Shown: positions 44,456 to 54,185, numbered from the stretch's first letter. The stretch is 64,000 bases of DNA from Streptomyces sp. TLI_171 (GCF_003610255.1 NZ_RAPS01000001.1:5731001-5795000); one strand, 5' to 3'. Made by a program: numbers and translations. Notes: a model not told the origin generated them from the sequence alone.

Positions 44456-46657
44456 ATGGCCTGGTTCGACCCGGTCACGGGGGACCCCGAGGACACGTTC
44501 CGAACGGCGCTGGTGTCGATCCGCAAGTCCGCCGACGGCACCCTGGCCGGCGGCGCGGTCTGCCTCGGCGGCCGCTACGTGCTCACCTGCGCCCACGTGC
44601 TCAACCTCGCCCTGGGCCGGGAGGCGATGGACCGCCGCGAACCGACCGGGAAGACCGTCGAGGTGCGCTTCGGCGGGGCCCCCGAACGCGCCGAGTACCG
44701 GTGGGCCGAACTCGCCGAATGGATACCTCCCACCCGCCGCGACGGCGGCCCCGTGCAGCCCAGGGACACCGCCTGGGAGGGCGACCTCGCCGTCCTCGCC
44801 CTGGAGAGCGACCTGCCGGACACCGTCCGGCCCCCCGACTGGACCGACCTCGCCACCGGTCAGCGGCTGCGCGCCTGGTACGGCAGCGGCCAGCCGCTCA
44901 GCGCGGTCGACTGCACCACCGCGATGACCCTGCAGGACGGCGCCTACGTGCAGTCCGCCCCCACCCCGAGGGAGATCGTCGAGGGCTACAGCGGCGGCCC
45001 GCTCTGGTGCCGCGCCGAACAGGCCGCCACCGGACTGGTCGCGGGCGCGCTCAGCGGCACCGGCAGCGGCCTCACCCTGGTGATCCCCTGGCAGAAGATC
45101 CGCCGCCAGTCCCAACTGATCCGCGCCGCGGGCCCGTTCGGCGCCGACCGGCACGGTCCCGCCGCCGACCTGGTCGAGCAACTCGCCTACACCGTCGGCG
45201 ACCTGCTGCGCGGCGAGGCCGACCGGGCCGCCGCCGCCCGGGCGCTGTGCGAGAAGCTCGGCCTCGGACCGGGACCGGCCGGGACCGCGCCCGGCCAGGA
45301 GGAGTTCGCCGCCCTGCTGCTCGGCCGCCCGCGGGCCGCCGCCGCCCTCGCCGAGCACTTCTGGGAGCTGCGCCGCGAGGACCTGGTGGTCGACCTTCTC
45401 GGGGCCTGCCACCAGGTCGGCACCCCGCGGATCCTGTCGCCGAACAGCCACCGCGGACTGATCGCCGTCCTGGACGACCTGCACACCGCCGCCCCCGACG
45501 GTCTGCCCTCCGAGACCGCGCTGCTCGCCGCGCTCCGCATCCCGCCGCTGGCCCGTTCCGTCCGCGGCCGGTCCCGGTACCTGCGGCTGGTCGACGAACT
45601 GGAGGCCCGGCGGGCCGTCCCCGAGCGGGTCTCCCCGCTGCTGCGGTACGTCGAGCACTTGGCCGCCGCCCTGGTCCGACGCCCCGGCGGGCAGCCGTAC
45701 GCCGAGCGGCTGCGGCGCTGGTCCGAGCGGACCGCCGGGCAGCAGGGCGTCCCCGCGGCCGGACTGCGCGAGCAGCGCGCCAACGCCGACGAGTGGGCGG
45801 CGCTCGCCGTGCCGGAGGGCGCCGCCCGGGTGGCGGTCCGGTTGAGCCGGTACGAGCACGCCGGGCACGGCACGGCCGGACGGTTCTGCCGGGCGCTCTG
45901 GGCCGACCAGGGCGACGGGGCCCTGGTGGCCGTCGGGCCGAACGACAACCGGCCGGTGCGCCCCGAGCAGATCGCCGAGGAGATCCTCGCCGCCGTCGAC
46001 GACCTGGAGGAGGAGAGCCCCGAGGGCGGCCAGCCGGTCATCGAGGTGTTCCTGGAACAGCGGGAGTTGAGCCTCCCGGTGGAGGACTGGACGGGCACCG
46101 TCGGGGCCGCCGAGGGCGCACCGGAACCGCTCGGGATCCAGCTGCCGGTGGTGGTCCGGCTGGCCGGCCGGCCACCCGCGCACATGGTCCGCAAGCGCCC
46201 CCGCGAACTCGGCCGGCGCTGGCGCACCGGCGGCCTGGCCGAACCGCTCGACCTCGGCGAGGAGTGCACCGAGGTCCGACACGCCGTCAGCGAACTGCAC
46301 GGCAACCGGGACGCCGCCTGGGTGGTGATCCGCGGCGGCACCGCCGCCCAGCGCACCGAACTGGCCGCCGCCTGCCTGGCGGTCGGCGTCCCGATCGTGC
46401 TCTGGGACCGCGCCGCGGCCGGCCCGGTGCCCGGCGAGCTGTTCGACGGCCTGATCCGCGGCGCCACCCCGAACGACGTGCCGCAGCGACTGCGCGAGTA
46501 CCGGGCCTCCGCCTTCGGATCGGCGGACGGCCACCCGCTCAGGCCGGTGCTTGCCTGGGAGCACCCCGGGCGGCCGGGGCCGCCCGACCTGGTGCTGACC
46601 GCGCTCGACGAGTACCCCCGGCCGGACGGGCCGGACAGCGAGGAGGAGACGGCATGA
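44456..46657 (+). CDS. Trypsin-like protease with VMAP-C-type C-terminal domain
   Basis: A 733-aa protein. The N-terminal trypsin fold (about 15-215) has the full triad: His in LTCAHV, Asp in GDLAVLAL, Ser in GYSGGP. A helical segment (about 235-325, LLLGRPRAAAALAEHFWELR) looks like a death-like effector-associated adaptor. The C-terminal half (about 390-720, VEVFLEQRELSLPVEDW, RWRTGG, VGVPIVLWDR) reads as the VMAP-C domain of vWA-MoxR-associated proteins. This would be the VMAP component carrying a protease effector, kept inactive until the partners signal. The stop overlaps the MoxR start (ATGA). Confidence 0.85.
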   Translation: MAWFDPVTGDPEDTFRTALVSIRKSADGTLAGGAVCLGGRYVLTCAHVLNLALGREAMDRREPTGKTVEVRFGGAPERAEYRWAELAEWIPPTRRDGGPVQPRDTAWEGDLAVLALESDLPDTVRPPDWTDLATGQRLRAWYGSGQPLSAVDCTTAMTLQDGAYVQSAPTPREIVEGYSGGPLWCRAEQAATGLVAGALSGTGSGLTLVIPWQKIRRQSQLIRAAGPFGADRHGPAADLVEQLAYTVGDLLRGEADRAAAARALCEKLGLGPGPAGTAPGQEEFAALLLGRPRAAAALAEHFWELRREDLVVDLLGACHQVGTPRILSPNSHRGLIAVLDDLHTAAPDGLPSETALLAALRIPPLARSVRGRSRYLRLVDELEARRAVPERVSPLLRYVEHLAAALVRRPGGQPYAERLRRWSERTAGQQGVPAAGLREQRANADEWAALAVPEGAARVAVRLSRYEHAGHGTAGRFCRALWADQGDGALVAVGPNDNRPVRPEQIAEEILAAVDDLEEESPEGGQPVIEVFLEQRELSLPVEDWTGTVGAAEGAPEPLGIQLPVVVRLAGRPPAHMVRKRPRELGRRWRTGGLAEPLDLGEECTEVRHAVSELHGNRDAAWVVIRGGTAAQRTELAAACLAVGVPIVLWDRAAAGPVPGELFDGLIRGATPNDVPQRLREYRASAFGSADGHPLRPVLAWEHPGRPGPPDLVLTALDEYPRPDGPDSEEETA

Positions 46658-47631
46658 CCAGCGAGACCCCGCCGGGAGCCCGGCCGGACCGCGGCCCCGA
46701 CGGCTGGCGGCTGTTCCACGGCGACCGGGTGGCCCGCGAACCCGAGCTGCCGCCCGCCCCCGCCTGGCGCCGCTTCGGCCCGCAGGCGGACCGGCAGGCC
46801 GCCCGCTACGTCATCACCGAGGACCAGGTCGACGTGGTCAACGCCGCCATCCACCTGCGCCGCCCGCTGCTGGTCACCGGCAACCCCGGCACCGGCAAGA
46901 CCTCGCTCGCCCACCTGATCGCCCACGAGCTGAGCCTCGGCCCGGTGCTCCAATGGGCCGTCAACAGCCGCTCCGCGCTGGCCGACGCGCTCTACCGCTA
47001 CGACGCCGTCGGCCGGCTCCGGGAGACCCACCTGGCCCGCGAACTGGGCGGCGGCGCCGTCGAGGCGGGCATCGACAACTACGTCCGGCTCGGCCCGGTC
47101 GGCACCGCACTGGTGCCCAGGCACCGGCCCCGGGTGCTGCTGGTCGACGAGCTCGACAAGGGCGACGTCGACCTGCCCAACGACCTGCTGACCGTCCTGG
47201 AGGACGGCTACTTCGAGATCCCCGAACTCGCCCGCCTCCCCGAGGACCAGTCCGTCCAGTCGGTGCTCACCTCGGACGCCGGCGAGCGCGCCGAAGTGGT
47301 CCGCGGCATCGTCACCTGCACCGAGTTCCCGGTGGTGGTGATCACCAGCAACGCCGAACGCGAGTTCCCGCCCGCCTTCCTGCGCCGCTGCGTCCGGCTC
47401 AACCTCCCCGACCCGACCGAGGAGCGGCTGCGCGAAGTGGTCGCCGCCCACCTCGGCCCGAGCGCCATGGCCGACGCCGAGGACGTGCTGCGCACCTTCC
47501 TGGCCCGCGAGGGCGGCGGCCTCGCCACCGACCAGTTGCTCAACGCCGTGTTCCTGCGCGGCGCCGGCCTCGACCTGTCCGCCGAACACCTGATCAAGGC
47601 GGTCCTGCACAACCTCGGCGGCGCCGGATGA
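46654..47631 (+). CDS. MoxR-family AAA+ ATPase
   Basis: A 325-aa AAA+ ATPase. Walker A GNPGTGKTSLAH near 80, Walker B LLVDELDKGDVDLPNDLL, sensor-1 ITSNAEREFPPAFLRRC. MoxR proteins work with vWA proteins as remodelling/chaperone pairs. Here it sits between the trypsin/VMAP gene and a vWA-like/TIR gene, the order expected for a ternary NTP-dependent conflict system. Confidence 0.9.
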   Translation: MTSETPPGARPDRGPDGWRLFHGDRVAREPELPPAPAWRRFGPQADRQAARYVITEDQVDVVNAAIHLRRPLLVTGNPGTGKTSLAHLIAHELSLGPVLQWAVNSRSALADALYRYDAVGRLRETHLARELGGGAVEAGIDNYVRLGPVGTALVPRHRPRVLLVDELDKGDVDLPNDLLTVLEDGYFEIPELARLPEDQSVQSVLTSDAGERAEVVRGIVTCTEFPVVVITSNAEREFPPAFLRRCVRLNLPDPTEERLREVVAAHLGPSAMADAEDVLRTFLAREGGGLATDQLLNAVFLRGAGLDLSAEHLIKAVLHNLGGAG

Positions 47632-47659
47632 CCGCCCGCGCCACCCGGGCGGAGGCGCC

Positions 47660-50467
47660 GTGCCGTCCCACCTGACCCGCGCCCTGGAGGTGCTCCGGGC
47701 CGCCGGCGTCGAGCTGACGGCGGAGGAACTCCTCGACGTCCTCTGGCTGGCGCCCCGCCTCCCGGTGGGCCAGGACGCCCCGCTGGCCGCCCACGCCCAC
47801 GGCGGCCCAGCCGCCCGCCCGCCGGCCCCGCCCGCCGACCGGCCGGCGCCGCCGCGCCCCGCCGAACCGCCGCCCGCACCCGTGCCGCACCACCCCGTCC
47901 ACTCGGCGGCCGAACCGGCCGGCTCCGCCGCCGCGCCCGGCCGCTCCCGGCCGGAGCGCGCCGGCCGGGTGATCCGGCTGCCCGGGGTCAAGGCACTGGG
48001 CGACGAACTCCGGCTGGGCCGGGCGCTGCGCCCGCTCAACCGCCGCCGCCCGGCGGCCGGCACCCCCGTGGTCGACGAGGCGGCGACGGTCGCGGCGTGG
48101 GCCGAGAGCGGCCTGCCCGACGTGGTGCTCAGGTCCGCGGTCGAGCCGTGGCTGTCCTGCGTGCTGGTGGTCGACGACGGCGTGTCCATGCTGCTGTGGC
48201 AGCGCCTGGTCGAGGAGCTGGAGCAACTGCTGGCCCGGGTCGGCGGGTTCCGCACCGTCCGGACGCTCGGCCTGCGCAGCCGCCCCGGCCACGAGGTGGC
48301 GCTGGCCGGCGCGCCGTTCGACCCGTCGAGCCGGACCGCGCCGGTCGCCTCGCTCGCCGACCCGACCGGCCGCACCCTGGTGCTGGTGGTCACCGACGGC
48401 GTCGGCCGGGCCTGGCGCGACGGCGGGATGCTGGCCGCCCTGGACCGCTGGGCGGCCGCCGGGCCCACCGCCGTGCTGCACACCCTGCCCCGTCGGCTGT
48501 GGACCGGCGGCGCGCTCGCCACCGCGGTGCGCACCGTGCGGGCGCCCGGCCCGGGCACCCCGAACACCGCGTGGCGGGTGGAGGGCCTGCACCGCTACCG
48601 GACCGCGCCCGTCCCGGTGGTGGAGCTCACTCCGGCCGCGCTCGCCGACTGGGCGTCCGTGCTGGCCGGCCAGGGCGGCGAGGCCCGGCTCGACCTGTGG
48701 CAGCCGCGGGAGCCGCGGCCCGAACCCGCCGCGCTGCCCGGCCGGGACGACCCCACCGGACTGGCCGGCCTCGACCGGTTCCGGGCCGCGGCCTCGCCCG
48801 GCGCGTACCGGCTGGCCGCCTACTTCGCCGCCATCGCCCCGCTCAGCATCCCGGTGATGCGGCTGGTCCAGGACGCCATCGCCGAGGACCGCGCGGTGGA
48901 CACCGCGATGCTGGCCGAGGTGCTGCTCGGCGGGCTGATGCGGCCGTGGAGCGCGGAGACCGGCGAGGTGCCGCTGACCCGCCGTCAGTTCGAGTTCGAC
49001 CCCGAGGTGCAGCACGCACTGACCGAAGCCTTCCCGTACACCGACCTGCTCGGCGTGCGCCGCGCCGTCACCCGCCGGATCGAGGAACTGGTCGGCCGGG
49101 CACCGGAGTTCGCGGCCTGGATGGGCGGCGCCCGGGCCACCGGGCAGGCCGTCCGGGGCACCTCGTTCGCCACCGTCCGGGCCGACCGGCATCCGCCGGA
49201 GCAGGCGGCGACGGCGGTGCCGAGGCTCACCGGTCCGGTGTCCGTGTCGCACTCCGGGTACGACCTCCGCCCGTACTTCTTCCTCAGCTACGCGCACACC
49301 CCGCGGCTGAACGCGCGGGACGCCGCCGACCCCGACCTGTGGGTGGCGAAGCTCTTCCAGGACCTCTGCGAGGAGATCCTGGAGCTCACCGACGTGCCGG
49401 CCGGGCACCCGATCGGGTTCATGGACCGCTCCATGCACCAGGGCCAGGACTGGGCGGAGCGGCTGTCCCGGGAGCTGGCGAACTGCCGGGTGTTCGTCCC
49501 GCTGTACTCGCCGCGGTACTTCAAGTCCGAGGCGTGCGGTCGGGAATGGCACCTGTTCAGCCGGCGGCCGGTGTACCAGCGGCGGTCCGGGGGCGAGCGG
49601 GCCACCGGCATCGTGCCCGCCCTGTGGGTGTCGATGGAGCACTTCCGGCTGCCCCGGGTGGCCGCCGAGCTCCAGTTCGACCACGACGGCTTCGGGCCCG
49701 ACTACACCGCCGAGGGCCTGTACGCGCTGATGAAGATCGCCACCTACAGCTCGCAGTACCGCACCGCCGTGCACCGGCTCGCCCAGCGGATCGTGGACGT
49801 CGCCGAGCACACCGTCATCCCCACCGGGCAGCCGGCCGACTTCGCCTCGCAGCCCTCCGCCTTCGAACCGCCCGAGCCCGCCGACCTGGTGCGGATCTCG
49901 GTCTTCTCCTACCGGCAGTCCGAGCTGCCGGCGGACCGTAGCGGCACCTGGTACGGCAGCCGGCGGACCGACTGGCAGCCGTACCGGCCGGACTCCGTCC
50001 GGCCGCTCGCCGAGGACGCCGCCGACATCGCCCGCGCCATGGGGTTCCGGCCCAGCATCGTCGAGTTCGAGGAGGAGTCGGAGCACCTGCTGGGCGCCGC
50101 CGGCCCCGCCGCGCCCAGCGTCGTGCTGGTCGACCGGTGGGCGCTGCTCGACACCCGGCGCCGGGAGGCGCTGCGCCGCCTCGACCGGCGCAACATCGCC
50201 TCGGTCGTCTTCATCGAGCCCTGGAACCGGGCGGACGGGCAGAGCCTCCAGCAGGAACGGATGCTCGACGGGCTCGGCGACAGCCTGCTGAGCACCAGCC
50301 GCGCCGCCCGCCTGCGACCGAGCCTGCGCGAGGGCGGCGCCGCCGCCGGCGCCCCCGGCAGCCTGGAGGAGTTCCGCGGCGAGATGGAACGCGCCGTGAT
50401 GCGGGCCGTCACCGCCTTCGAGTCGCAGCCCGCCCCCCGACCTCGGCCGGAGGACCAGACGACCTAA
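47660..50467 (+). CDS. SAV_2336-like vWA-type protein fused to a TIR-like (FxsC) domain
   Basis: A 935-aa protein. The N-terminal SAV_2336-type region includes a degenerate vWA fold: LVVDDGVSM near 170 at the MIDAS position and VVTDGVGRAWRDGG further on. From about 533 comes a TIR-like FxsC domain (YFFLSYAHTPRLN, then LYSPRYFKSEACGREWHLF), with the Glu expected for NADase activity in the CGREW motif. A second Rossmann-like segment follows to the C-terminus (SVVLVDRWALLDTRRREAL). Start: GTG 47660 with GGAGG 4 nt upstream, 28 bp after the MoxR stop. Other TIR-like FxsC proteins accompany FxSxx-COOH RiPPs, but no such precursor is seen here. Confidence 0.85.
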   Translation: MPSHLTRALEVLRAAGVELTAEELLDVLWLAPRLPVGQDAPLAAHAHGGPAARPPAPPADRPAPPRPAEPPPAPVPHHPVHSAAEPAGSAAAPGRSRPERAGRVIRLPGVKALGDELRLGRALRPLNRRRPAAGTPVVDEAATVAAWAESGLPDVVLRSAVEPWLSCVLVVDDGVSMLLWQRLVEELEQLLARVGGFRTVRTLGLRSRPGHEVALAGAPFDPSSRTAPVASLADPTGRTLVLVVTDGVGRAWRDGGMLAALDRWAAAGPTAVLHTLPRRLWTGGALATAVRTVRAPGPGTPNTAWRVEGLHRYRTAPVPVVELTPAALADWASVLAGQGGEARLDLWQPREPRPEPAALPGRDDPTGLAGLDRFRAAASPGAYRLAAYFAAIAPLSIPVMRLVQDAIAEDRAVDTAMLAEVLLGGLMRPWSAETGEVPLTRRQFEFDPEVQHALTEAFPYTDLLGVRRAVTRRIEELVGRAPEFAAWMGGARATGQAVRGTSFATVRADRHPPEQAATAVPRLTGPVSVSHSGYDLRPYFFLSYAHTPRLNARDAADPDLWVAKLFQDLCEEILELTDVPAGHPIGFMDRSMHQGQDWAERLSRELANCRVFVPLYSPRYFKSEACGREWHLFSRRPVYQRRSGGERATGIVPALWVSMEHFRLPRVAAELQFDHDGFGPDYTAEGLYALMKIATYSSQYRTAVHRLAQRIVDVAEHTVIPTGQPADFASQPSAFEPPEPADLVRISVFSYRQSELPADRSGTWYGSRRTDWQPYRPDSVRPLAEDAADIARAMGFRPSIVEFEEESEHLLGAAGPAAPSVVLVDRWALLDTRRREALRRLDRRNIASVVFIEPWNRADGQSLQQERMLDGLGDSLLSTSRAARLRPSLREGGAAAGAPGSLEEFRGEMERAVMRAVTAFESQPAPRPRPEDQTT

Positions 50468-50516
50468 GTCCCGCGCCCGAGGCGGCGGCGCGGACCGCGG
50501 CGGTAGCGTGGCCGTC

Positions 50517-51656
50517 ATGGACAGTCCCGGGTGCGACCCGTCGTTGAAGGGGATCGAGGCGGTCAGCGCGGCGGTGCTCGCGATGAGCCGGCCGCTGGAG
50601 GTGCGCGAGGTGCTGCGCCGGATCACCGCCTCCGCCCGCACCCTGCTGGGCGCCGAGTACGCCGCGCTCGGCCTGCCCGACGACCACGGCGGCTTCGCGC
50701 AGTTCGTGGTCGACGGCGTCAGCGACGAGCAGTGGCGGGCGATCGGCCCGCTGCCCCGCCAGCACGGCGTGCTGGCCTCGATGCTGCACGACCGCGAACC
50801 GACCCGGCTGACCGACGTCCGCACCGCGCCCGCGTTCGGCGGCTGGCCGGAGGCCCACCCGGACATGACCGACTTCCTCGGCATGCCGATCATGGACGAG
50901 GACGAGATCGCCGGTGCGCTGTTCCTGGCCAACAAGCCCGGCGGCTTCACCGACCACGACGAGGAACTGCTGCGGATCCTGGTCGCGCACGCCGCGCTCG
51001 CCCTCGGCAACGCCCGGCTGTACGAGCGCAGCCGCGAACTGACCCTGTCCGGCGAGCGCGCCCGGATCGCCCACGACCTGCACGACGCCGTCTCGCAGAA
51101 GCTGTTCTCGCTCCGGCTGACCGCCCGCGCCGCCGCCAAACTGGTCGACCGCGACCCGGCCCGGGCCCGCGAGGAACTCGCCGAGGTGGCCCGGCTCGCC
51201 GCCGAGGCCGCCGACGAACTGCGCGCCGTGGTGATCGAGTTGCGACCCGCCGCGCTGGAGGAGGACGGACTGGTGGCCACCCTCGCCTCGCAGACCCAGG
51301 TGCTGGACCGGGCGCACAGCGCCGACGTCCGCTTCACCGCCAACGGCGTCCGGGCGCTGCCCGCCGCCCAGGAGGCCGCGCTGCTCCGCGTCGCCCAGGA
51401 GGCCCTGCACAATGCGCTGCGGCACGCCCGGGCGACCAGTGTCACCGTCACCCTGGACGGCACCCCCACCCGCGGCGCCCGGCTGACCGTCCGCGACGAC
51501 GGCCGCGGCTTCGACCCGGACTCGGTCCGCCGGGCCGGCCGGCACCTCGGCCTGGTGTCGATGCGCGACCGGGCCGCCGCGGTCGGCGGCCGGCTGTCCC
51601 TGGAGTCCGCCCCGGGCCGGGGCACCCTGGTCGAGCTGGAGGTCCCCGGTGCCTGA
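50517..51656 (+). CDS. GAF-domain sensor histidine kinase
   Basis: A 379-aa NarL-type histidine kinase: GAF domain (about 15-165), HisKA_3 dimerisation helix with phospho-accepting His in RIAHDLHDAVSQKL near 185, and HATPase_c (VAQEALHNALRHARA, DDGRGF, GLVSMRDRA). No membrane helix, so it senses a cytoplasmic signal. ATG 50517 follows TAGCGT by 7 nt, suggesting a leaderless transcript; GTG 50508 is the alternative. The partner regulator overlaps by 8 bp. Confidence 0.9.
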   Translation: MDSPGCDPSLKGIEAVSAAVLAMSRPLEVREVLRRITASARTLLGAEYAALGLPDDHGGFAQFVVDGVSDEQWRAIGPLPRQHGVLASMLHDREPTRLTDVRTAPAFGGWPEAHPDMTDFLGMPIMDEDEIAGALFLANKPGGFTDHDEELLRILVAHAALALGNARLYERSRELTLSGERARIAHDLHDAVSQKLFSLRLTARAAAKLVDRDPARAREELAEVARLAAEAADELRAVVIELRPAALEEDGLVATLASQTQVLDRAHSADVRFTANGVRALPAAQEAALLRVAQEALHNALRHARATSVTVTLDGTPTRGARLTVRDDGRGFDPDSVRRAGRHLGLVSMRDRAAAVGGRLSLESAPGRGTLVELEVPGA

Positions 51657-52293
51657 CCCGGCGTCACCGATCCGCGTGCTGCTGGTGGACGACCACCAGG
51701 TGGTCCGCCGCGGCCTGCGCACCTTCCTGGAGGTGCAGGACGACATCGCGGTGGTCGGCGAGGCCGCCGACGGCGCCGAAGCCGTCGAGCGGACCGCCGA
51801 ACTCGCACCCGACGTGGTCCTGATGGACCTCAAGATGCCCAAGGTGGACGGCATCGAGGCGCTGCGCCTGCTGCGCGAGGGCGGCAGCACCGCCAAGGTG
51901 CTGATCGTCACCAGCTTCACCGAGCACCGCACCATGGTCCCGGCGCTGCGGGCCGGCGCCGCCGGCTACGTGTACAAGGACGTCGACCCGGAGGCGCTGG
52001 CCGGGGCGATCCGCTCGGTGCACGCCGGACACGTCCTGCTGCAGCCCGAACTGGCCGCCGCGCTGCTCGCCGAGGACGTCCCCGCGCCGCCGCAGGGCCG
52101 CGGCGGCAGCCTCACCGACCGCGAGCGCGAGGTGCTCTCGCACCTCGCCGACGGCCGCTCGAACCGGGAGATCGCCCGCGCCCTGACCCTCTCGGAGAAG
52201 ACGGTCAAGACCCACGTGTCGAACATCCTGATGAAGCTGGACGTCGCGGACCGCACCCAGGCCGCGCTCTGGGCGGTCCGCAACCAGCCCTGA
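51649..52293 (+). CDS. NarL/LuxR-family response regulator
   Basis: A 214-aa regulator. Receiver domain with acidic pocket LLVDDHQ, phospho-Asp in VVLMDLKMP near 56 and Lys in VYKDV; C-terminal LuxR helix-turn-helix (LTDREREVLSHLADGRSNRE). Starts at GTG inside the end of the kinase gene with GGAGG before it. Target genes are unknown; proximity to the conflict operon may be incidental. Confidence 0.93.
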   Translation: MPDPASPIRVLLVDDHQVVRRGLRTFLEVQDDIAVVGEAADGAEAVERTAELAPDVVLMDLKMPKVDGIEALRLLREGGSTAKVLIVTSFTEHRTMVPALRAGAAGYVYKDVDPEALAGAIRSVHAGHVLLQPELAAALLAEDVPAPPQGRGGSLTDREREVLSHLADGRSNREIARALTLSEKTVKTHVSNILMKLDVADRTQAALWAVRNQP

Positions 52294-52410
52294 CGGTCAG
52301 TCGGCCCCCTCGGTCCACCTGTCGGGCACGACGGTCACGACACGCGTCTGCGACATCCCGCAGCCCGGCCGGGCCGACCAGCGCCGTCCGCAGCCGGCCC
52401 TGGGCGTCCG

Positions 52411-53211
52411 TCAGTCCCGGCGCTCGTCCACCATCGCGTTGTACGCCGCCACCTGCGCCCGCCGGGCGGTCCGGTCCAGCGGGGCCAGCACCTCGCGGCG
52501 GGCCGCCATCTCGGCCGCGGACACCGCGGCGCCGTGCCCGCCCGCGGCGATCGCCAGCAGCGCCGACACCTGCCGGGCCGACTCCAGCACCCGCACCGCG
52601 CGCTGCGGGTAGCCGGGCGCCAGCACCTCGCGGTGCCCGCGCCGGCGGAACGCCTCCAGCGCGCGCAGCGTCTCCGGCCCGGCCCCCGCCACGTCCAGCC
52701 GGGTCAGCAGCACCGTCGCCTGTCGCAGGCCGTCGGCGAGTTCGCGCTCCGCCTCGTCCAGCGAGGGCACGTCGGCGGGCGGCGCCTCGTTCACCGGCAG
52801 GCACTGCCAGAGCACCCGGACGCCCTGGTCGCCCTCCGGCCCGTACACCTCCACCTCTGGCACCAGGCCGTAGGGGACGCCGACCGCCAGCACGGCCTCG
52901 CCGGCCCCCAGCGCCAGCGAGTTGAAGGCGGCCGGCCCGGTCAGCCCGAGCGGGTGCCCGGCCACCGGGAGGGCCAGCCGCAGGCCCTTGGCGCCGAGGG
53001 TGCGCAGCCGGCCCAGCGCCCAGGTCAGGCCGTGCAGGGAGTCGGGGACCTCGCCGGGCAGGCCGGTCACCCGGTGCGCGTCGTCGCGGCCCTGGACGGC
53101 GGTGACGGCGTCGTCGGGGGAGGAGGTGCCGGCCAGCAGGGCGTTGCCCCACGCGGTGAGCCGCCCCGAACGGGGTTCTTGGTACGGATTGTCGGCAGGA
53201 GTGGCGAGCAT
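52411..53211 (-). CDS. Conserved hypothetical protein
   Basis: A 266-aa, mainly alpha-helical soluble protein beginning MLATPADNPYQEPRSGRLTA. I do not recognise the family. Its middle holds a WQCLPVNEAPPADVPSLDEAERELADGL stretch (read in parts) and there is no signal peptide, membrane helix or catalytic motif. Coding bias is normal. It lies between the two-component pair and the divergent ABC ATPase gene. Confidence 0.7.
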   Translation of the reverse strand: MLATPADNPYQEPRSGRLTAWGNALLAGTSSPDDAVTAVQGRDDAHRVTGLPGEVPDSLHGLTWALGRLRTLGAKGLRLALPVAGHPLGLTGPAAFNSLALGAGEAVLAVGVPYGLVPEVEVYGPEGDQGVRVLWQCLPVNEAPPADVPSLDEAERELADGLRQATVLLTRLDVAGAGPETLRALEAFRRRGHREVLAPGYPQRAVRVLESARQVSALLAIAAGGHGAAVSAAEMAARREVLAPLDRTARRAQVAAYNAMVDERRD

Positions 53212-53342
53212 CGGACCAGCCTACGGACAAGCGCGCGGGGCGGGTGGCGTAGGTTTGCCCTGACACAGGTGGACCGCACCCCGAGGACCTCACGCCCAGG
53301 TCCCACGGACGGCGGATTCTTGCATTTGGGGAAGGCGTAGGC

Positions 53343-54134
53343 ATGAGCGACGTGCTGGAGCTGGTGGACGTTTCCGTGGTCCGGGAGGGTCGCGCACTCG
53401 TCGATCAGGTGTCCTGGTCGGTCAAGGAGGGCGAGCGCTGGGTGGTGCTCGGCCCCAACGGCGCGGGCAAGACCACGCTGCTGCAGATCGCCTCCACCTA
53501 CCTGTTCCCGAGCTCCGGCGACGCGGTGGTGCTCGGCGAGAAGCTCGACCAGGTCGACGTCTTCGAGCAGCGGGCCCGGATCGGCCTCGCCAGCGCCGCC
53601 ATGTTCGACAAGCTGCCGCTCGCCCAGACCGTGCTGGAGACGGTGCTGACCGCCGCCTACGGGCAGACCGTGCACGGCAAGGAGACCTACGAGCAGGCCG
53701 ACGAGGCCCGCGCCCTGGCGCTGCTCGACCGGCTCGGCATGTCCGGCTTCACCGCCCGCAAGTTCGGCACCCTCTCCGAGGGCGAGCGCAAGCGCACCCT
53801 GATCGCCCGCGCCCTGATGACCGACCCCGAGCTGCTGCTGCTCGACGAGCCCGCCGCCGGCCTCGACCTGGGCGGCCGCGAGGACCTGATCCGCCGTCTC
53901 GCCGCGCTCGCCCAGGACGAGTTCGCGCCGTCCATGGTGATGGTCACCCACCACGTGGAGGAGATCGTCCCCGGGATGACCCACGTGCTGATGATCCGTC
54001 AGGGCAAGGTGATGGCCGCCGGCCCGATCGGGACCACGCTCACCGCCCGGAACCTCTCGCACTGCTTCGGCCTGCCGCTGACCCTGGAGCAGCGCGGGGA
54101 CCGCTGGGTGGCCGCGGGTCTGCCGCTCGGCTGA
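53343..54134 (+). CDS. ABC transporter ATP-binding protein
   Basis: A 263-aa stand-alone ATPase: Walker A LGPNGAGKTTLL near 39, signature LSEGERKRT, Walker B LLLLDEPAAGLDL, and H-loop VTHHVEEI. It resembles the YlmA/ModF-like group with no permease nearby. GGGGAAGG precedes the ATG. Partner and substrate unknown. Confidence 0.9.
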   Translation: MSDVLELVDVSVVREGRALVDQVSWSVKEGERWVVLGPNGAGKTTLLQIASTYLFPSSGDAVVLGEKLDQVDVFEQRARIGLASAAMFDKLPLAQTVLETVLTAAYGQTVHGKETYEQADEARALALLDRLGMSGFTARKFGTLSEGERKRTLIARALMTDPELLLLDEPAAGLDLGGREDLIRRLAALAQDEFAPSMVMVTHHVEEIVPGMTHVLMIRQGKVMAAGPIGTTLTARNLSHCFGLPLTLEQRGDRWVAAGLPLG

Positions 54135-54155
54135 TGTCCTGATCCCGCCGTTGAC

Positions 54156-54185
54156 GGAAACCGGTCGTACATACGGCCGGTTTCC
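54156..54185 (+). terminator. Terminator after the ABC ATPase gene
   Basis: 12-bp stem with one G-T pair (54156-54167 with 54174-54185, GGAAACCGGTCG), loop TACATA, 21 bp past the stop codon. Confidence 0.75.

Noticed and set aside
44026..50467. FxSxx-COOH RiPP cluster
   Set aside because: TIR-like FxsC domain present, but no short precursor ending FxSxx and no radical-SAM gene in or beside the operon.
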